From positions 132,001-196,000 of the forward strand of contig QCHB01000001.1 in the NCBI GenBank assembly GCA_003278095.1: 64,000 bases of DNA, read 5' to 3'. Positions within the stretch are counted from its first letter, which is position 1; every line of letters begins with the position of its first letter. This DNA is from SAR116 cluster bacterium AG-390-L20 (GTDB lineage: Bacteria > Pseudomonadota > Alphaproteobacteria > Puniceispirillales > Marisalimonadaceae). The translations under genes were made by a program, and so were the position numbers. Positions 34,958 through 44,551 of this stretch are shown piece after piece. The notes beneath the pieces are model-generated. The model was not told the origin of the DNA. It ran no database searches and worked only from the letters and a program-made list of their open reading frames with translations.

Positions 34958-37096
34958 ATGAAACTCAAAACTACAATCTTTGAGGCTAAATTGTCTTTAA
35001 ACCTAACAACAAAAAAAATTATTAGTCATCAAAAAGATAGATATTTTGATCGTGAAATTAGTTGGTTGTCTTTTAATGAAAGGGTTTTGCTTAAAGCGTA
35101 TGATAAGACAATTCCATTTGGTGAAAGATTAAGATTTGTAACCATTTCATCAGAAAATTTAGATGAATTCTATATGGTTAGAATAGCTGGTTTACTTCAG
35201 TTAATAAGTCAAGGCTCTAAAATAGTCCCAGAAACTGGAATGAGGGCAGATGAATTATTAAAATCTGTACTGAGTGCTTCCAAAGATTTAAAAAATAAAC
35301 AACAAAAATGTTTGAAGTATTTATTAAATCAAGAAGAAGATTGTAATGTTTCAATTTTATTTGAAAATCAATGGAATAAAAATGAATTAAAGTGGCTTGA
35401 GGAATATTATGAACAAAATATTTTGCCACTTCTCACTCCAACTACATTAGACCCCGCACATCCTTTTCCGTTTATTCAAAATAAAGGTAAGTGTGTGTTA
35501 ATGGAAATGAAGGATACCAACGGTAACAATATTAACTGCGTGGTTTTACTTCCTGATAATATTGATAGATTTATAAGGTTACCAGGTGAGCTCCAAAAAT
35601 ATGCAATGTTGGAAACACTAGTCACAAAGTTTGTTCATCTAATCTATCCAGAATATAAATTATTAAAATCAGGTATGTTCAGAGTAGTAAGAGATGCTGA
35701 AATAGAAATAGATGACGAGGCAGACGATCTGATAGGACAATTTGAGTCTGCAATTAGAGCAAGAAAAAGGGGTGGAATTGTCTCCCTGATTTTTTCCCAT
35801 GACTTATCCAAAACTGCACAGAAATTATTGACAAGAGAATTAAATATTCCTGATGAACATATATTTGTAGCAGAAGGATTTGTTGGCATAAGTGACTTTA
35901 CAGAAATAATAAATAATTTGCCCAAACAAGATTTATTCAAACCTTATAAACCTAGAATGCCACAAAGAATTTTGGATTTTAAAGGTGATTGTTTTTTAGC
36001 CATAAAGAATAAAGAAATAATAGCTCATCATCCTTATGAAAGTTTTGATGTTGTCTTAAGTTTACTTCAACAGGCAGCTATTGATAAAAATGTTCTGACG
36101 ATACGACAAACATTATACAGGACTTCACCTGACTCTCCTATTGTGCAAGCATTGGTAGCAGCTGCTGAGGCAGGTAAATCTGTTGTCGCAGTAATTGAAT
36201 TAAAAGCTAGATTTGATGAAGATAATAATGTGCAACTAGCTAGAATCCTAGAAAGAGCGGGTGCTCAAGTTGCTTATGGGTTAGTTGATTTAAAGGTACA
36301 CGCAAAATTATCTTTAATAACAAGAAAAGAAGGAAAAAAATTAGTTTCTTATGCTCATTGTGGAACTGGTAATTACCATCCATATACTGCTAAAATTTAC
36401 ACAGATTTTTCATTATTTACTATGGATAAAAAAATATGTGAGGACGCAAGATCAGTTTTCAATTTTCTTACAAGTCATGTTCAACCAAAACAATTAAATA
36501 AGATGATAATCTCACCTAACTCCTCATTTGATTGGCTAATGGAGAAAATTGATAATGAGATAGATAATACTAAAAAGGGTTTTGAAAGTGGAATTTGGAT
36601 TAAATGCAATGCTATTGTCGATCAAAAAATTATTGAGAAACTATACGAAGCATCTAATGCAGGTGTAAAAATTCATTTAATGGTTAGAGGCATTTGTTGT
36701 CTCCGCCCTAATGTTAAAGGGATGTCAGAAAATATTAAAGTTTCAGCTATTATTGGAAGATTCCTTGAACATGGAAGAATTTATGTTTTTGCAAATAAAG
36801 GAAAACTTCAATCTGAAAGTAATCTAGTTTATATATCTTCAGCTGACATAATGCCCAGGAATTTATACCATAGAGTTGAGGCTTTTATACCATTAGAAAA
36901 CAAGACAGTCAGAAACCAAGTTCTTACACAAGTATTACCTGCCTTAATAAACGATACAAAAAATACTTGGCAATTAAATGAATATGGAGAATACTCCAAG
37001 AATGAGGACGAGGATAAGTCATTTTGTGCGCACACGTATTTTATGAATAACCCAAGTTTATCGGGACAGGGAAGCTTAGCTAAAATACAAGAATGA
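34958..37096 (+). CDS. ppk: polyphosphate kinase 1
   Basis: The 712-residue protein builds polyphosphate from ATP. Domains run in the usual order: N-terminal DREISWLSFNERVLLKAYD, head domain, then the two phospholipase-D-like C-terminal domains. The catalytic His pair is in KVHAKLSLI and YAHCGTGNYHPYTAKIYTDFSLF (about residues 448 and 468), the first being the phosphorylated one by family comparison; SADIMPRNLYHRVE is the C-terminal signature. The length is normal. The first 25 residues precede the conserved region and the true start could be slightly downstream. Its stop overlaps ppx by 4 bases. Confidence 0.96.
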   Translation: MKLKTTIFEAKLSLNLTTKKIISHQKDRYFDREISWLSFNERVLLKAYDKTIPFGERLRFVTISSENLDEFYMVRIAGLLQLISQGSKIVPETGMRADELLKSVLSASKDLKNKQQKCLKYLLNQEEDCNVSILFENQWNKNELKWLEEYYEQNILPLLTPTTLDPAHPFPFIQNKGKCVLMEMKDTNGNNINCVVLLPDNIDRFIRLPGELQKYAMLETLVTKFVHLIYPEYKLLKSGMFRVVRDAEIEIDDEADDLIGQFESAIRARKRGGIVSLIFSHDLSKTAQKLLTRELNIPDEHIFVAEGFVGISDFTEIINNLPKQDLFKPYKPRMPQRILDFKGDCFLAIKNKEIIAHHPYESFDVVLSLLQQAAIDKNVLTIRQTLYRTSPDSPIVQALVAAAEAGKSVVAVIELKARFDEDNNVQLARILERAGAQVAYGLVDLKVHAKLSLITRKEGKKLVSYAHCGTGNYHPYTAKIYTDFSLFTMDKKICEDARSVFNFLTSHVQPKQLNKMIISPNSSFDWLMEKIDNEIDNTKKGFESGIWIKCNAIVDQKIIEKLYEASNAGVKIHLMVRGICCLRPNVKGMSENIKVSAIIGRFLEHGRIYVFANKGKLQSESNLVYISSADIMPRNLYHRVEAFIPLENKTVRNQVLTQVLPALINDTKNTWQLNEYGEYSKNEDEDKSFCAHTYFMNNPSLSGQGSLAKIQE

Positions 37097-38550
37097 ATGA
37101 ATTAGCATTAAGTTTTGATAAGAAATTAAGTAAAGGTAAATTGGCAATAATTGATATTGGATCAAATTCCATTAGATTAGTAATTTATCCTCAAAACGGT
37201 AAGTATCCTTTTCCCTTATTTAATGAAAGACTAAACTGTAAACTTGGTAAAGGTTTATCTCGAACCAAAAAAATTTCAAACCAATCAATTTCGAGAGCTT
37301 TATCTGCAATAAAACGCTTCGCATACATTGTGAAAACAATGTCAGTTAAACACCAGATACTTATTGCTACTGCAGCAGTCAGAAATGCTAAAAATGCAGG
37401 TGAATTTCTTCGTCCTGCAGAAAAAATTTTAAATCATAAAATTAAAATTTTATCTTCCAAACAAGAATCACACTATGCTTCTTTAGGTATCCTTAGTAAT
37501 ATGAAAGTAGACAATGGGCTTATAGCAGATCTAGGTGGTGGAAGTTTAGAACTTATTCTTATTCAAAATGGAAAAAAAATTCACTCTACAAGTTTAGATA
37601 TAGGCCACTTATCAGAAATTTCTAATGAAGAAATTAGAAGTGAGATTAATAAAGTTGACTGGTTAAAAAGTGCAAAAGATCTAACTCTATATGGAACAGG
37701 TGGAAGTTTTAGAGCTTTAGGTTCAGCATATATTAAAAATTACAACTATCCTCTTACTTTGTTGCATGGGTTAAATTTAAATAAAGAAAAAGCAACGATC
37801 CTATTAGATCGAATAACAGACGAAAATCTGGACGTATTAGGCATACCACCTGTCAGAAAAGATACTATTTCTACTGCAGCTAATATAATCCTTAACTTAA
37901 TTATCAAATCTGAAGTTCAGAATATAATAATAAGTGGAACTAGTATAAGAGATGGATTGATTGCAGAACTTAATAAATTAAATAGAATAAATCCTGATAA
38001 AGTAGCTTATTATAAAGTGCTTGCTAAAAATCAAAGATTTACTGGCATGCAAACTAAAATTAAAAAAATATTTAACCCTATTTTCAAAAAAATAGCAGAC
38101 AAAGATCTTGAGAGAGTATTTAAAATTAGTACTAATTTGTCTGATATTTCATGGGATGAACAACCTGACCTCAGGGGATATATTGCAGCAAATAAAATCT
38201 TATCACTACCTATTAGAGATTTGACGCATGTTGAAAGAGTATGGATGGCTAAAGTTGTTTATCATAGATATGTAGGCATGAAAGAGAAAAAACAAATTGA
38301 AAAATCAATTATAAACTTACTAACAGAAGAACAAAAAGCGTCTTCTTATGCAGTTGGCTTGGGTCTACGATTTATTTATATTTTTTGTGGTGGATACCCA
38401 AAAAACTTAGAAAAAATAAAATTAAAAATTAAAAAAAATATACTCATGTGTAAGATAAAGCCAGAAGCAAAGTCTCTTATGGATAAAGAAGTCGAGAGAA
38501 GATTAAAGAATTTTGCTAACGCTTCCAATTTAAATTATGAGATAGTTTAA
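37093..38550 (+). CDS. ppx: Ppx/GppA family exopolyphosphatase
   Basis: The 485-residue protein has the ASKHA ATPase-fold motifs: IIDIGSNSIRLVIY (about 17-30), ATAAVRNAKN, the catalytic region with IADLGGGSLELIL (about 142-154) and LYGTGGSFRALG. It hydrolyses polyphosphate, and some relatives hydrolyse pppGpp. The C-terminal half is an HD-like helical domain typical of long Ppx. The ATG overlaps the ppk stop as ATGA, so synthesis and degradation of polyphosphate are coupled at translation. Confidence 0.93.
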   Translation: MNELALSFDKKLSKGKLAIIDIGSNSIRLVIYPQNGKYPFPLFNERLNCKLGKGLSRTKKISNQSISRALSAIKRFAYIVKTMSVKHQILIATAAVRNAKNAGEFLRPAEKILNHKIKILSSKQESHYASLGILSNMKVDNGLIADLGGGSLELILIQNGKKIHSTSLDIGHLSEISNEEIRSEINKVDWLKSAKDLTLYGTGGSFRALGSAYIKNYNYPLTLLHGLNLNKEKATILLDRITDENLDVLGIPPVRKDTISTAANIILNLIIKSEVQNIIISGTSIRDGLIAELNKLNRINPDKVAYYKVLAKNQRFTGMQTKIKKIFNPIFKKIADKDLERVFKISTNLSDISWDEQPDLRGYIAANKILSLPIRDLTHVERVWMAKVVYHRYVGMKEKKQIEKSIINLLTEEQKASSYAVGLGLRFIYIFCGGYPKNLEKIKLKIKKNILMCKIKPEAKSLMDKEVERRLKNFANASNLNYEIV

Positions 38551-38606
38551 ATTAAGTATTATTAATAAATAATTTTTTAAACTAATAATCATAATTTAGG
38601 AAAAAC

Positions 38607-39452
38607 ATTATAGACACCTTTATTATAATTGCAGTTCTATTTGCTGCATTCTTGCACGCGCTTTGGAACTTTATTTTAAAGGGTTCTGAAGATAAATTAT
38701 TAAGTATGACTTCAGTCGTTCTAGGTCATATACCATTTGCCTTAATTGGAATTTTAGTTTTTGGTCTTCCTAATTTAAATGATTTAAATTACATATTAAT
38801 AAGTACATTACTTCATTTTTTTTATCAAATATTTCTTCTAAATGCATATAAATTTGGTGAATTGTCAGAAATTTATCCAATTGCAAGGGGGTTGTCTCCT
38901 CTAATAATTATTACTATCAGTTTGTTTTTCTTTGAAGAAAATATATCTTCTCACGAAGTGGTAGGAATATTTCTTATTTCACTTTCTTTGATAATTTATG
39001 GATTAAAACAATTCCTAAGCCGTGATTCCATTGTAAAGGGTTTCAGCTTTGCTATTATAACAGGTTGCTTTATTGCTAGTTATTCAATTGTAGATGGTTA
39101 TGGCGCAAGAGTAACACAAAATCCAATTGGTTTTTATAGTACGATGACTTTGATTAATGGTTTAATATTTTACTTTTATGCTAAATGGAAAGATAGAGAC
39201 ATAATAAAAAGAATTTTCATTAGTGGAAAACGTTCATTTTTTATTGGTGGAACTGCATCATATGCAGCTTATGGTATTGTAGTTTGGGCATGCTTGTTTC
39301 TACCTATTGCTGTTGTGTCTTCCATTAGGGAAACTTCAATTTTATTTGCAATTTTATTAGGTTTGTTTTTTTTAAAAGAGAAGATCAATTTAATAAAATC
39401 ATTTTTGCTTCTAGGTTTATTTTTTGGTCTTTTATTTTTGAGAGTTGGATAA
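38607..39452 (+). CDS. EamA/DMT-superfamily permease with probable ATT start
   Basis: A membrane protein of about 281 residues with ten helices, of the EamA family of drug/metabolite exporters. The first conventional start in frame is TTG 38652, but that cuts helix 1 in the middle: the family N-terminus (hydrophobic run then HALWNFILKG) is fully present only if translation starts at ATT 38607, six bases after AGG (38598-38600). A stop at 38592 closes the frame upstream and no ATG, GTG or TTG lies between. Use of ATT (or ATA 38610) is therefore likely; the alternatives are a start-codon mutation or an assembly error. Two EamA repeats are visible. Substrate unknown. Confidence 0.8.
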   Translation: MIDTFIIIAVLFAAFLHALWNFILKGSEDKLLSMTSVVLGHIPFALIGILVFGLPNLNDLNYILISTLLHFFYQIFLLNAYKFGELSEIYPIARGLSPLIIITISLFFFEENISSHEVVGIFLISLSLIIYGLKQFLSRDSIVKGFSFAIITGCFIASYSIVDGYGARVTQNPIGFYSTMTLINGLIFYFYAKWKDRDIIKRIFISGKRSFFIGGTASYAAYGIVVWACLFLPIAVVSSIRETSILFAILLGLFFLKEKINLIKSFLLLGLFFGLLFLRVG

Positions 39453-39472
39453 ACAGTACTTAAATCAAAAAA

Positions 39473-39502
39473 GTTAAATATAGTTAAATATAATTAAATA
39501 TA
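39473..39502. repeat. three tandem copies of a 10-base unit
   Basis: GTTAAATATA is repeated exactly at 39473 and 39483 and with one change at 39493. It lies in the 94-base gap upstream of the TauE-like gene. The one-helical-turn period could give intrinsic curvature or stacked protein sites, or may be simple AT slippage. Confidence 0.7.
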
Positions 39503-39546
39503 CATGTTAAATTATAAATTCTTTAAGTTTCATGGAAGTTTAAGTT

Positions 39547-40320
39547 TTGGATATTTTAAATAACGGTAATGAAATTTCCATCATAGTTGCTATTGCATTT
39601 TTTTTAGCTGGAGTTGTAAAAGGCGTAATCGGAATTGGTCTTCCTACTACTGCTATAACAATAATGACGTTTTTCATTTCACCATTAATGGCTCTAGGAC
39701 TTAATCTTATACCTATGACCGTTACCAATATTTGGCAATTCAGTAAGGCGGATAATCCAAAAAAAATAGTTGCCAACTATAAATATTTTGCAATTACACT
39801 GGTAATTTGCATTTTGATAACTTCATTTTATGCAAACCAAATCGGCGATAATGTTGTAAGAATAATTTTTGCATGTGCGGTTTTGTTGTTTGTAAGTGTA
39901 AATTTCTTTGGATTTAACTTTAAAATGAACCCAAAACATGATGTGTTTTGGCAAAGTAGCTTAGGAACCTTAGGTGGAATATTTGGAGGGGCAGCGTCAA
40001 TTTGGGCTGTTCCAGTGACAATGTATCTTTTGATGAAAAATGTTAAACCTAAACATTTTGTAGATGTTAGTGGTTTTTTAATTACAATTGGATGTATTCC
40101 TGTTTCTGTTGGGTATATTGCCACAGGTGTATTTCAACTAAATATGTTTATTTATGGAGCACTTGGTTCTGTAACAGCTGTGATAGGCTTCCAGATTGGT
40201 GAAAAGTTAAGAAATAAAATAAATGCAAAAACATTTAAAAACTTATTACTGATATTTTTTAGTATTGCAGCTTTAAAAATGATAATCCAATCTCTCGTAG
40301 AATTTGAAGTATTTATTTAG
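39547..40320 (+). CDS. TauE/SafE family sulfite/organic anion exporter
   Basis: The 257-residue protein is a TauE/SafE-type permease with about eight helices. FFLAGVVKGVIGIGLPTTAITIMTF (about 18-42) is the first conserved half-repeat and SLGTLGGIFGGAASIWAVPVTMYLL (about 138-162) the second. The family exports sulfite, sulfoacetate or other small anions, though many members have no known ligand. Start is TTG 39547, eight bases after GGAAG; an ATG just upstream runs into a stop. Its end is 10 bases from the convergent hydratase gene. Confidence 0.88.
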   Translation: MDILNNGNEISIIVAIAFFLAGVVKGVIGIGLPTTAITIMTFFISPLMALGLNLIPMTVTNIWQFSKADNPKKIVANYKYFAITLVICILITSFYANQIGDNVVRIIFACAVLLFVSVNFFGFNFKMNPKHDVFWQSSLGTLGGIFGGAASIWAVPVTMYLLMKNVKPKHFVDVSGFLITIGCIPVSVGYIATGVFQLNMFIYGALGSVTAVIGFQIGEKLRNKINAKTFKNLLLIFFSIAALKMIIQSLVEFEVFI

Positions 40321-40330
40321 AGTAGCTTTA

Positions 40331-41104
40331 TTAGATAATTTTAATTTCAACCTCAGATAAATTGCCCACTTTATAAATAATATGGTCTCCTCTTTGTGGT
40401 GCTCGTGTTTTAATTACACTGCCAGTAATTATAACACTGCCTTTAGGAATTGTCCGTCCATGAGAGAGTAGTAAATTAGCAACCCAAGATAATGACTCTA
40501 AGGGATTTGCGTCTTTAATCATTGCATTTTGTGGAGGCTCATCATTCCAAAGTAGTTGAGATTTAATAATATCGAGATCTAAATTTTCCCAGTTTGAAAG
40601 CTCTTTACCCAAAACTATTCCTGAGCACCAGGCATTGTCTGTAATCATAGTCAAAGCGTTTATGTTGGAGTAATCAGCACTCCTGTCTATTATAAGTTCA
40701 AATGCAGGCGAAAGTGACTTGATATATTGCCTTATATTATTTTTATCAAATGAACCCATTTCAGGCTTTAAATCTTCGGATAAAGTAACAGCTATTTCAA
40801 ACTCTAATCCTAACCCGTGAAATTTACTTAGTTCAAATGTAGAAGGACTACTTTTTATTTCATTTGCAAAAATTCCGCCAGCTATAGGATGATCTATGCC
40901 GCATAATTCTTGTTGGATTTTAGAGGCCAAAGCTATTTTAAACCCTCCTAATTCTCCTCGATTAGAGTTTTTTTGAAAAACTTGTTGTACCTTATAGGCT
41001 TCATCAAAACCTTTCGGCATTAACGTTTCAGGTAAGTTTTGAAAGGTTTGTTTTGAGTTATGCTGATCCAACATAAATTGTGCTATTTGTTCTAATCTAT
41101 CCAT
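40331..41104 (-). CDS. 2-oxopent-4-enoate hydratase-like protein (FAH superfamily, MhpD group)
   Basis: The 257-residue protein matches the MhpD/HpaH group: AYKVQQVFQ, GGFKIALASK, GGIFANEI, LGLEFEIAVTLSEDL with metal-binding Glu residues (about 100-102), SPAFELIIDRSADY and GSVIITGSVIKTRAP (gs.i.tGs). MhpD enzymes hydrate 2-hydroxypenta-2,4-dienoate made in meta-cleavage pathways; homologues include 4-oxalocrotonate decarboxylase. No aldolase (MhpE) or acylating aldehyde dehydrogenase (MhpF) is adjacent, so a role beyond classical aromatic breakdown is possible. AAGGGG precedes the ATG. It is divergent from the flavin monooxygenase gene. Confidence 0.88.
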   Translation of the reverse strand: MDRLEQIAQFMLDQHNSKQTFQNLPETLMPKGFDEAYKVQQVFQKNSNRGELGGFKIALASKIQQELCGIDHPIAGGIFANEIKSSPSTFELSKFHGLGLEFEIAVTLSEDLKPEMGSFDKNNIRQYIKSLSPAFELIIDRSADYSNINALTMITDNAWCSGIVLGKELSNWENLDLDIIKSQLLWNDEPPQNAMIKDANPLESLSWVANLLLSHGRTIPKGSVIITGSVIKTRAPQRGDHIIYKVGNLSEVEIKII

Positions 41105-41227
41105 AAAGCACCCCTTAAGATGTAAAAATGTTCATTTTATAATAATATCCTATAAAAAATTTCTGTTCTTAGAAAGTTTTGTTTGATAAAATAAATATAT
41201 CCTTTTCTATTTTTCTTGGAGTTTTTA

Positions 41228-42991
41228 TTGTTAGACAGTCATATCGTTAACATTCGAAATGAAGTAGATAATTGGCTTTTAAGTTTTAACGAAGCTATAT
41301 CTGATAAAAAAAATAAAAAAGATTCTATTGAAAATCTTAATAAATTGTTTTTTGAAGATTGCCATTGGAGAGACATATTGGCGCTGACTTGGCAGATCCA
41401 AACAACATCTGGCAAACAGAATATAATTCCTAAACTTTATGATAATGTTTTAGATGTTACCGCAAGAGACTTTACTATCGATCCTCAAAGAACTCAACCT
41501 AGGGAAGTTATTAGAGCTGGTAAAAATGTAATAGAAGTAATTTTAAAATTTAAAACAAAATTTGGACATTGTGAGGGTGTGGTAAGACTATACGAAGACC
41601 TTGAAGTTCCAAGAATGTTTAAAGCATGGAGTTTTCTTACAGCTTTAAGTGACCTCAATTCTTCATTTAACAAGAAAGAAGATGAATATGAAAACACCTT
41701 AGAGGGCCCTAATTGGTTAGATGTCAGAACAGAAGATAGGTTATATAAAGATAGAGACCCTGAAGTTTTAGTTGTTGGGAGTGGACAAGCTGGCTTATCA
41801 ATTGCTGCAAGATTAAAGCAACAAAATATCGACACCCTTGTTATAGATAAAAATGAGAAGGTAGGGGATAACTGGAGAAATAGGTATCATTCTCTAAAAT
41901 TGCATAATCAGACACATGTAAATCACCTTCCTTACATGCCTTTTCCTTCTACTTGGCCAACATATATTCCCAAAGACAAATTAGCAGGATGGTTTGAGTA
42001 TTATGCTGAGAGTATGGAGTTAAATGTTTGGATAAAAACGACTTTTATTAGTGCAGAATATGATGAATCTGAAAAAAATTGGAAAGTTATACTTAGATTA
42101 TCTGATGGTAATGAAAGGATAATGAAGCCTAAGCATATAGTAATGGCTGTAGGTGTAAGCTCAGTTCCTAATCGCAATAAAATTCCTGGAATGGAAGGTT
42201 ATAAGGGTAAGGTAATACACTCTACAGACTACAGTAGCGGTAGAGATTATAAAGGTAAAAATGTATTAGTGTATGGAACAGGTACTAGTGCCCATGATGT
42301 TGCACAAGATTTATATGTCCATGGTGCAAATGTTAAAGTAGTTCAGAGATCGCCATCTATGGTTGTTAATGTTGAGCCAAGCGCACAACTACCTTATCAA
42401 TTATATAAAGAAGGTCCCAACACGGACGATTGTGATTTAATTACTATTTCAACTCCTCTTGATGTTCTGAAAAAAACACATCAACTTCTCACACAAAAAA
42501 CAAAAGAGATTGATAAGCCTTTATTGGATAAATTAGAAGAAGTTGGATTTAGATTAGAATACGGTGAAGAAAATACTGGATGGCAATTTAAATATTTAAC
42601 TAGAGGTGGAGGTTATTATTTTAATGTAGGAGCATCTGATTTAATAGCTAATGGAAAGATTAAAGTAATACAATTTTCAGATATCTCTAATTTTAATCCT
42701 TCAGGAATAGAGATGAAATCAGGCGAAAATTTTGAAATTGATTTGATGGTCACCGCAACCGGTTACAAAGGTCAAGAATATGTGGTTGAAAAGTTTTTTG
42801 GAAAATCAGTTGTTGAAAAGATTGGACCTATTTGGGGGTTTGATAACAATAGACAAGAACTAAGAAATATGTGGATGCAGACTAAACAACCTGGATTATG
42901 GTTTCATGCAGGAAGTTTAGCTCAATGCAGAATTTTTTCAAAATTCTTAGCTTTACAAATTAAAGCAATCAAAGAGGGTATACTGAGTTAA
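41228..42991 (+). CDS. flavin-containing monooxygenase with N-terminal NTF2-like domain
   Basis: The 587-residue protein has an N-terminal NTF2/SnoaL-like segment (FFEDCHWRDILALTWQIQT, about 45-65), then a CzcO-type two-Rossmann flavoprotein: VVGSGQAGLSIAARL (FAD, about 180-194), DNWRNRYHSLKLHNQ, and YGTGTSAHDVAQDLY (NADPH, about 342-356). The ATGYKGQEY motif is typical of class B monooxygenases. Start is TTG 41228, six bases after GGAG; the earlier TTG (41216) overlaps that site. The substrate is unknown; related proteins oxidise small nucleophilic or carbonyl compounds. It neighbours a MhpD-like hydratase. Confidence 0.88.
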   Translation: MLDSHIVNIRNEVDNWLLSFNEAISDKKNKKDSIENLNKLFFEDCHWRDILALTWQIQTTSGKQNIIPKLYDNVLDVTARDFTIDPQRTQPREVIRAGKNVIEVILKFKTKFGHCEGVVRLYEDLEVPRMFKAWSFLTALSDLNSSFNKKEDEYENTLEGPNWLDVRTEDRLYKDRDPEVLVVGSGQAGLSIAARLKQQNIDTLVIDKNEKVGDNWRNRYHSLKLHNQTHVNHLPYMPFPSTWPTYIPKDKLAGWFEYYAESMELNVWIKTTFISAEYDESEKNWKVILRLSDGNERIMKPKHIVMAVGVSSVPNRNKIPGMEGYKGKVIHSTDYSSGRDYKGKNVLVYGTGTSAHDVAQDLYVHGANVKVVQRSPSMVVNVEPSAQLPYQLYKEGPNTDDCDLITISTPLDVLKKTHQLLTQKTKEIDKPLLDKLEEVGFRLEYGEENTGWQFKYLTRGGGYYFNVGASDLIANGKIKVIQFSDISNFNPSGIEMKSGENFEIDLMVTATGYKGQEYVVEKFFGKSVVEKIGPIWGFDNNRQELRNMWMQTKQPGLWFHAGSLAQCRIFSKFLALQIKAIKEGILS

Positions 42992-43002
42992 TTGGATAAA
43001 TC

Positions 43003-43890
43003 TTAAGGTCTAATTTTAGCACCAGAAAGTTTTTCGTACGTAAAAGCAACGTTGCTCATATCAGCTTCTTCACCAAATTCATCTATTGTAGTTTTTAAAA
43101 GCTCTTGAGATAATTTTCCTAGTGGAATGTTAACTTGATTAGCTTCAGCAATTTTAGTTGCAACACCAGCATCCTTTTTCATCAAACCAGTGCTGAAACC
43201 TTGAACCATTTTTCCAGAAAGAATATTGTCTGGTAGTGTGATTTCTGTTGCATAGTTTCTTCCAGAACTTTTCTGGATAATATTCACTGCTTTTTCAGGC
43301 TCAACACCGTCTTTTACAAGCATGGAGATAACTTCGAAAGTAGCCATTCTACATATTAAATTGAGTAAGTTATTACCCGCTTTGATTGAGTGTCCAGATC
43401 CAATCTCCCCTGCATAGAATATATTTGAACTGATATTGTCCATTATAGGCTTGATAGTAGAAAATTGATCTTCAGTTCCACCTACCATTATAGCTATATT
43501 ACCTTGATTAGCTCCTTTTGGTCCCCCACTTACTGGAGCGTCTATAAAATTAATATCTTTTTGTTTAAGAGCCTTAGAAATTTTTCTGGTAATTTCTGGC
43601 TCTCCTGTTGTCATATCAATAATGTACGTATCTTTCTTAGCAGATTTTATTAATCCATTATCTCCATTTACAACTTTTTCTACAATAGTACTGGTTGGTA
43701 AACATAAAAAAATTCGTGAAGTTTGCGAGGCTAATTCTGCAGGATTAGAACAAGCCAAAGCTCCTTTTTCTGTAAAGTATTTAATATTATTTTCATCAAG
43801 GTCATAAACAACAAGTTGGTATTTTTTTAGCAATCTTTCAGCAAGGGGGGCACCCATGTTACCTAAGCCAATAAATCCTATTTTTTCCAT
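43003..43890 (-). CDS. beta-hydroxyacid dehydrogenase (3-hydroxyisobutyrate dehydrogenase family)
   Basis: The 295-residue enzyme has GFIGLGNMGAPLAERLLK (cofactor fold), the substrate motif DAPVSGGPKGANQGNIAIMVGG (about 118-139), and the catalytic Lys in GSGHSIKAGNNLLN (about 171). The family interconverts beta-hydroxy acids (3-hydroxyisobutyrate, tartronate semialdehyde, 2-hydroxy-glutarate-type acids) and their oxo forms with NAD(P). AGGAGA precedes the ATG. It ends the NIPSNAP-GST-dehydrogenase run on this strand. Confidence 0.92.
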   Translation of the reverse strand: MEKIGFIGLGNMGAPLAERLLKKYQLVVYDLDENNIKYFTEKGALACSNPAELASQTSRIFLCLPTSTIVEKVVNGDNGLIKSAKKDTYIIDMTTGEPEITRKISKALKQKDINFIDAPVSGGPKGANQGNIAIMVGGTEDQFSTIKPIMDNISSNIFYAGEIGSGHSIKAGNNLLNLICRMATFEVISMLVKDGVEPEKAVNIIQKSSGRNYATEITLPDNILSGKMVQGFSTGLMKKDAGVATKIAEANQVNIPLGKLSQELLKTTIDEFGEEADMSNVAFTYEKLSGAKIRP

Positions 43891-43920
43891 GAGAATCTCC
43901 TGAGGCAGGTACTCATTAAT

Positions 43921-44538
43921 TTAGGAAAAAGTACCAAAAATATTTTTATTAAAACAGTCTCGTTTACTTATTTTATCATACCAAATTTTTAAATTTGTTA
44001 AATTAGGACGCTCAATCGGTAAAGAATTATACCTATATGAAGCAACACCCATAATAATATCTGACATACCAAAACCATTATTTAAAATATATTCCCGGTC
44101 GCTCATAAAATTATCAAAGATTTCAAATTTTTTATTCAATAAGACAATATTTTTATCAATAAGCTCTTGATCCCGATCTTCAGGAGGGTTTCTTACTAAT
44201 CCCCAGAAGATTGGTGTCATATTCAATTGTAAGTCAGTTGCTTGAAATTCCATCCACTGTTCAGCAATTGCTATATCTTCTGCTTTTGAAATTTCGTAAA
44301 CATTAGTATATTTTCTATAAAGATATCTTACAATGCTGTTTGATTGATTAATTATAGTACCATTATGATCTAAAGTAGGAACAATAAGTTGAGGGTTTAG
44401 CTTCTCATAGTTTTCTACATTAACAGTTCCAAACTTTCCATGCTCATCATGCCACTTAAATTCAATCTTTAATTCACAAAGAGCCCATGAAACTTTCTGA
44501 ACATTAATAGAGTTTCGTCTTCCGTATAATTGTATCAA
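43921..44538 (-). CDS. glutathione S-transferase family protein
   Basis: The 205-residue protein has an N-terminal thioredoxin-like glutathione domain (LYGRRNSINVQKVSWALCEL, LIVPTLDH, and the SNSIVRYL motif at about residues 65-72, where the cis-Pro and Ser contact glutathione) and an all-helical C-terminal domain (AEQWMEFQATDLQLNM, ..DIIMGVASYRY). Start is TTG 44538, seven bases after AAGGA. The fully cytosolic enzyme may add glutathione to electrophiles or isomerise ring-cleavage products. It is flanked by NIPSNAP and beta-hydroxyacid dehydrogenase genes on the same strand. Confidence 0.9.
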   Translation of the reverse strand: MIQLYGRRNSINVQKVSWALCELKIEFKWHDEHGKFGTVNVENYEKLNPQLIVPTLDHNGTIINQSNSIVRYLYRKYTNVYEISKAEDIAIAEQWMEFQATDLQLNMTPIFWGLVRNPPEDRDQELIDKNIVLLNKKFEIFDNFMSDREYILNNGFGMSDIIMGVASYRYNSLPIERPNLTNLKIWYDKISKRDCFNKNIFGTFS

Positions 44539-44551
44539 GAAATTATCCTTT

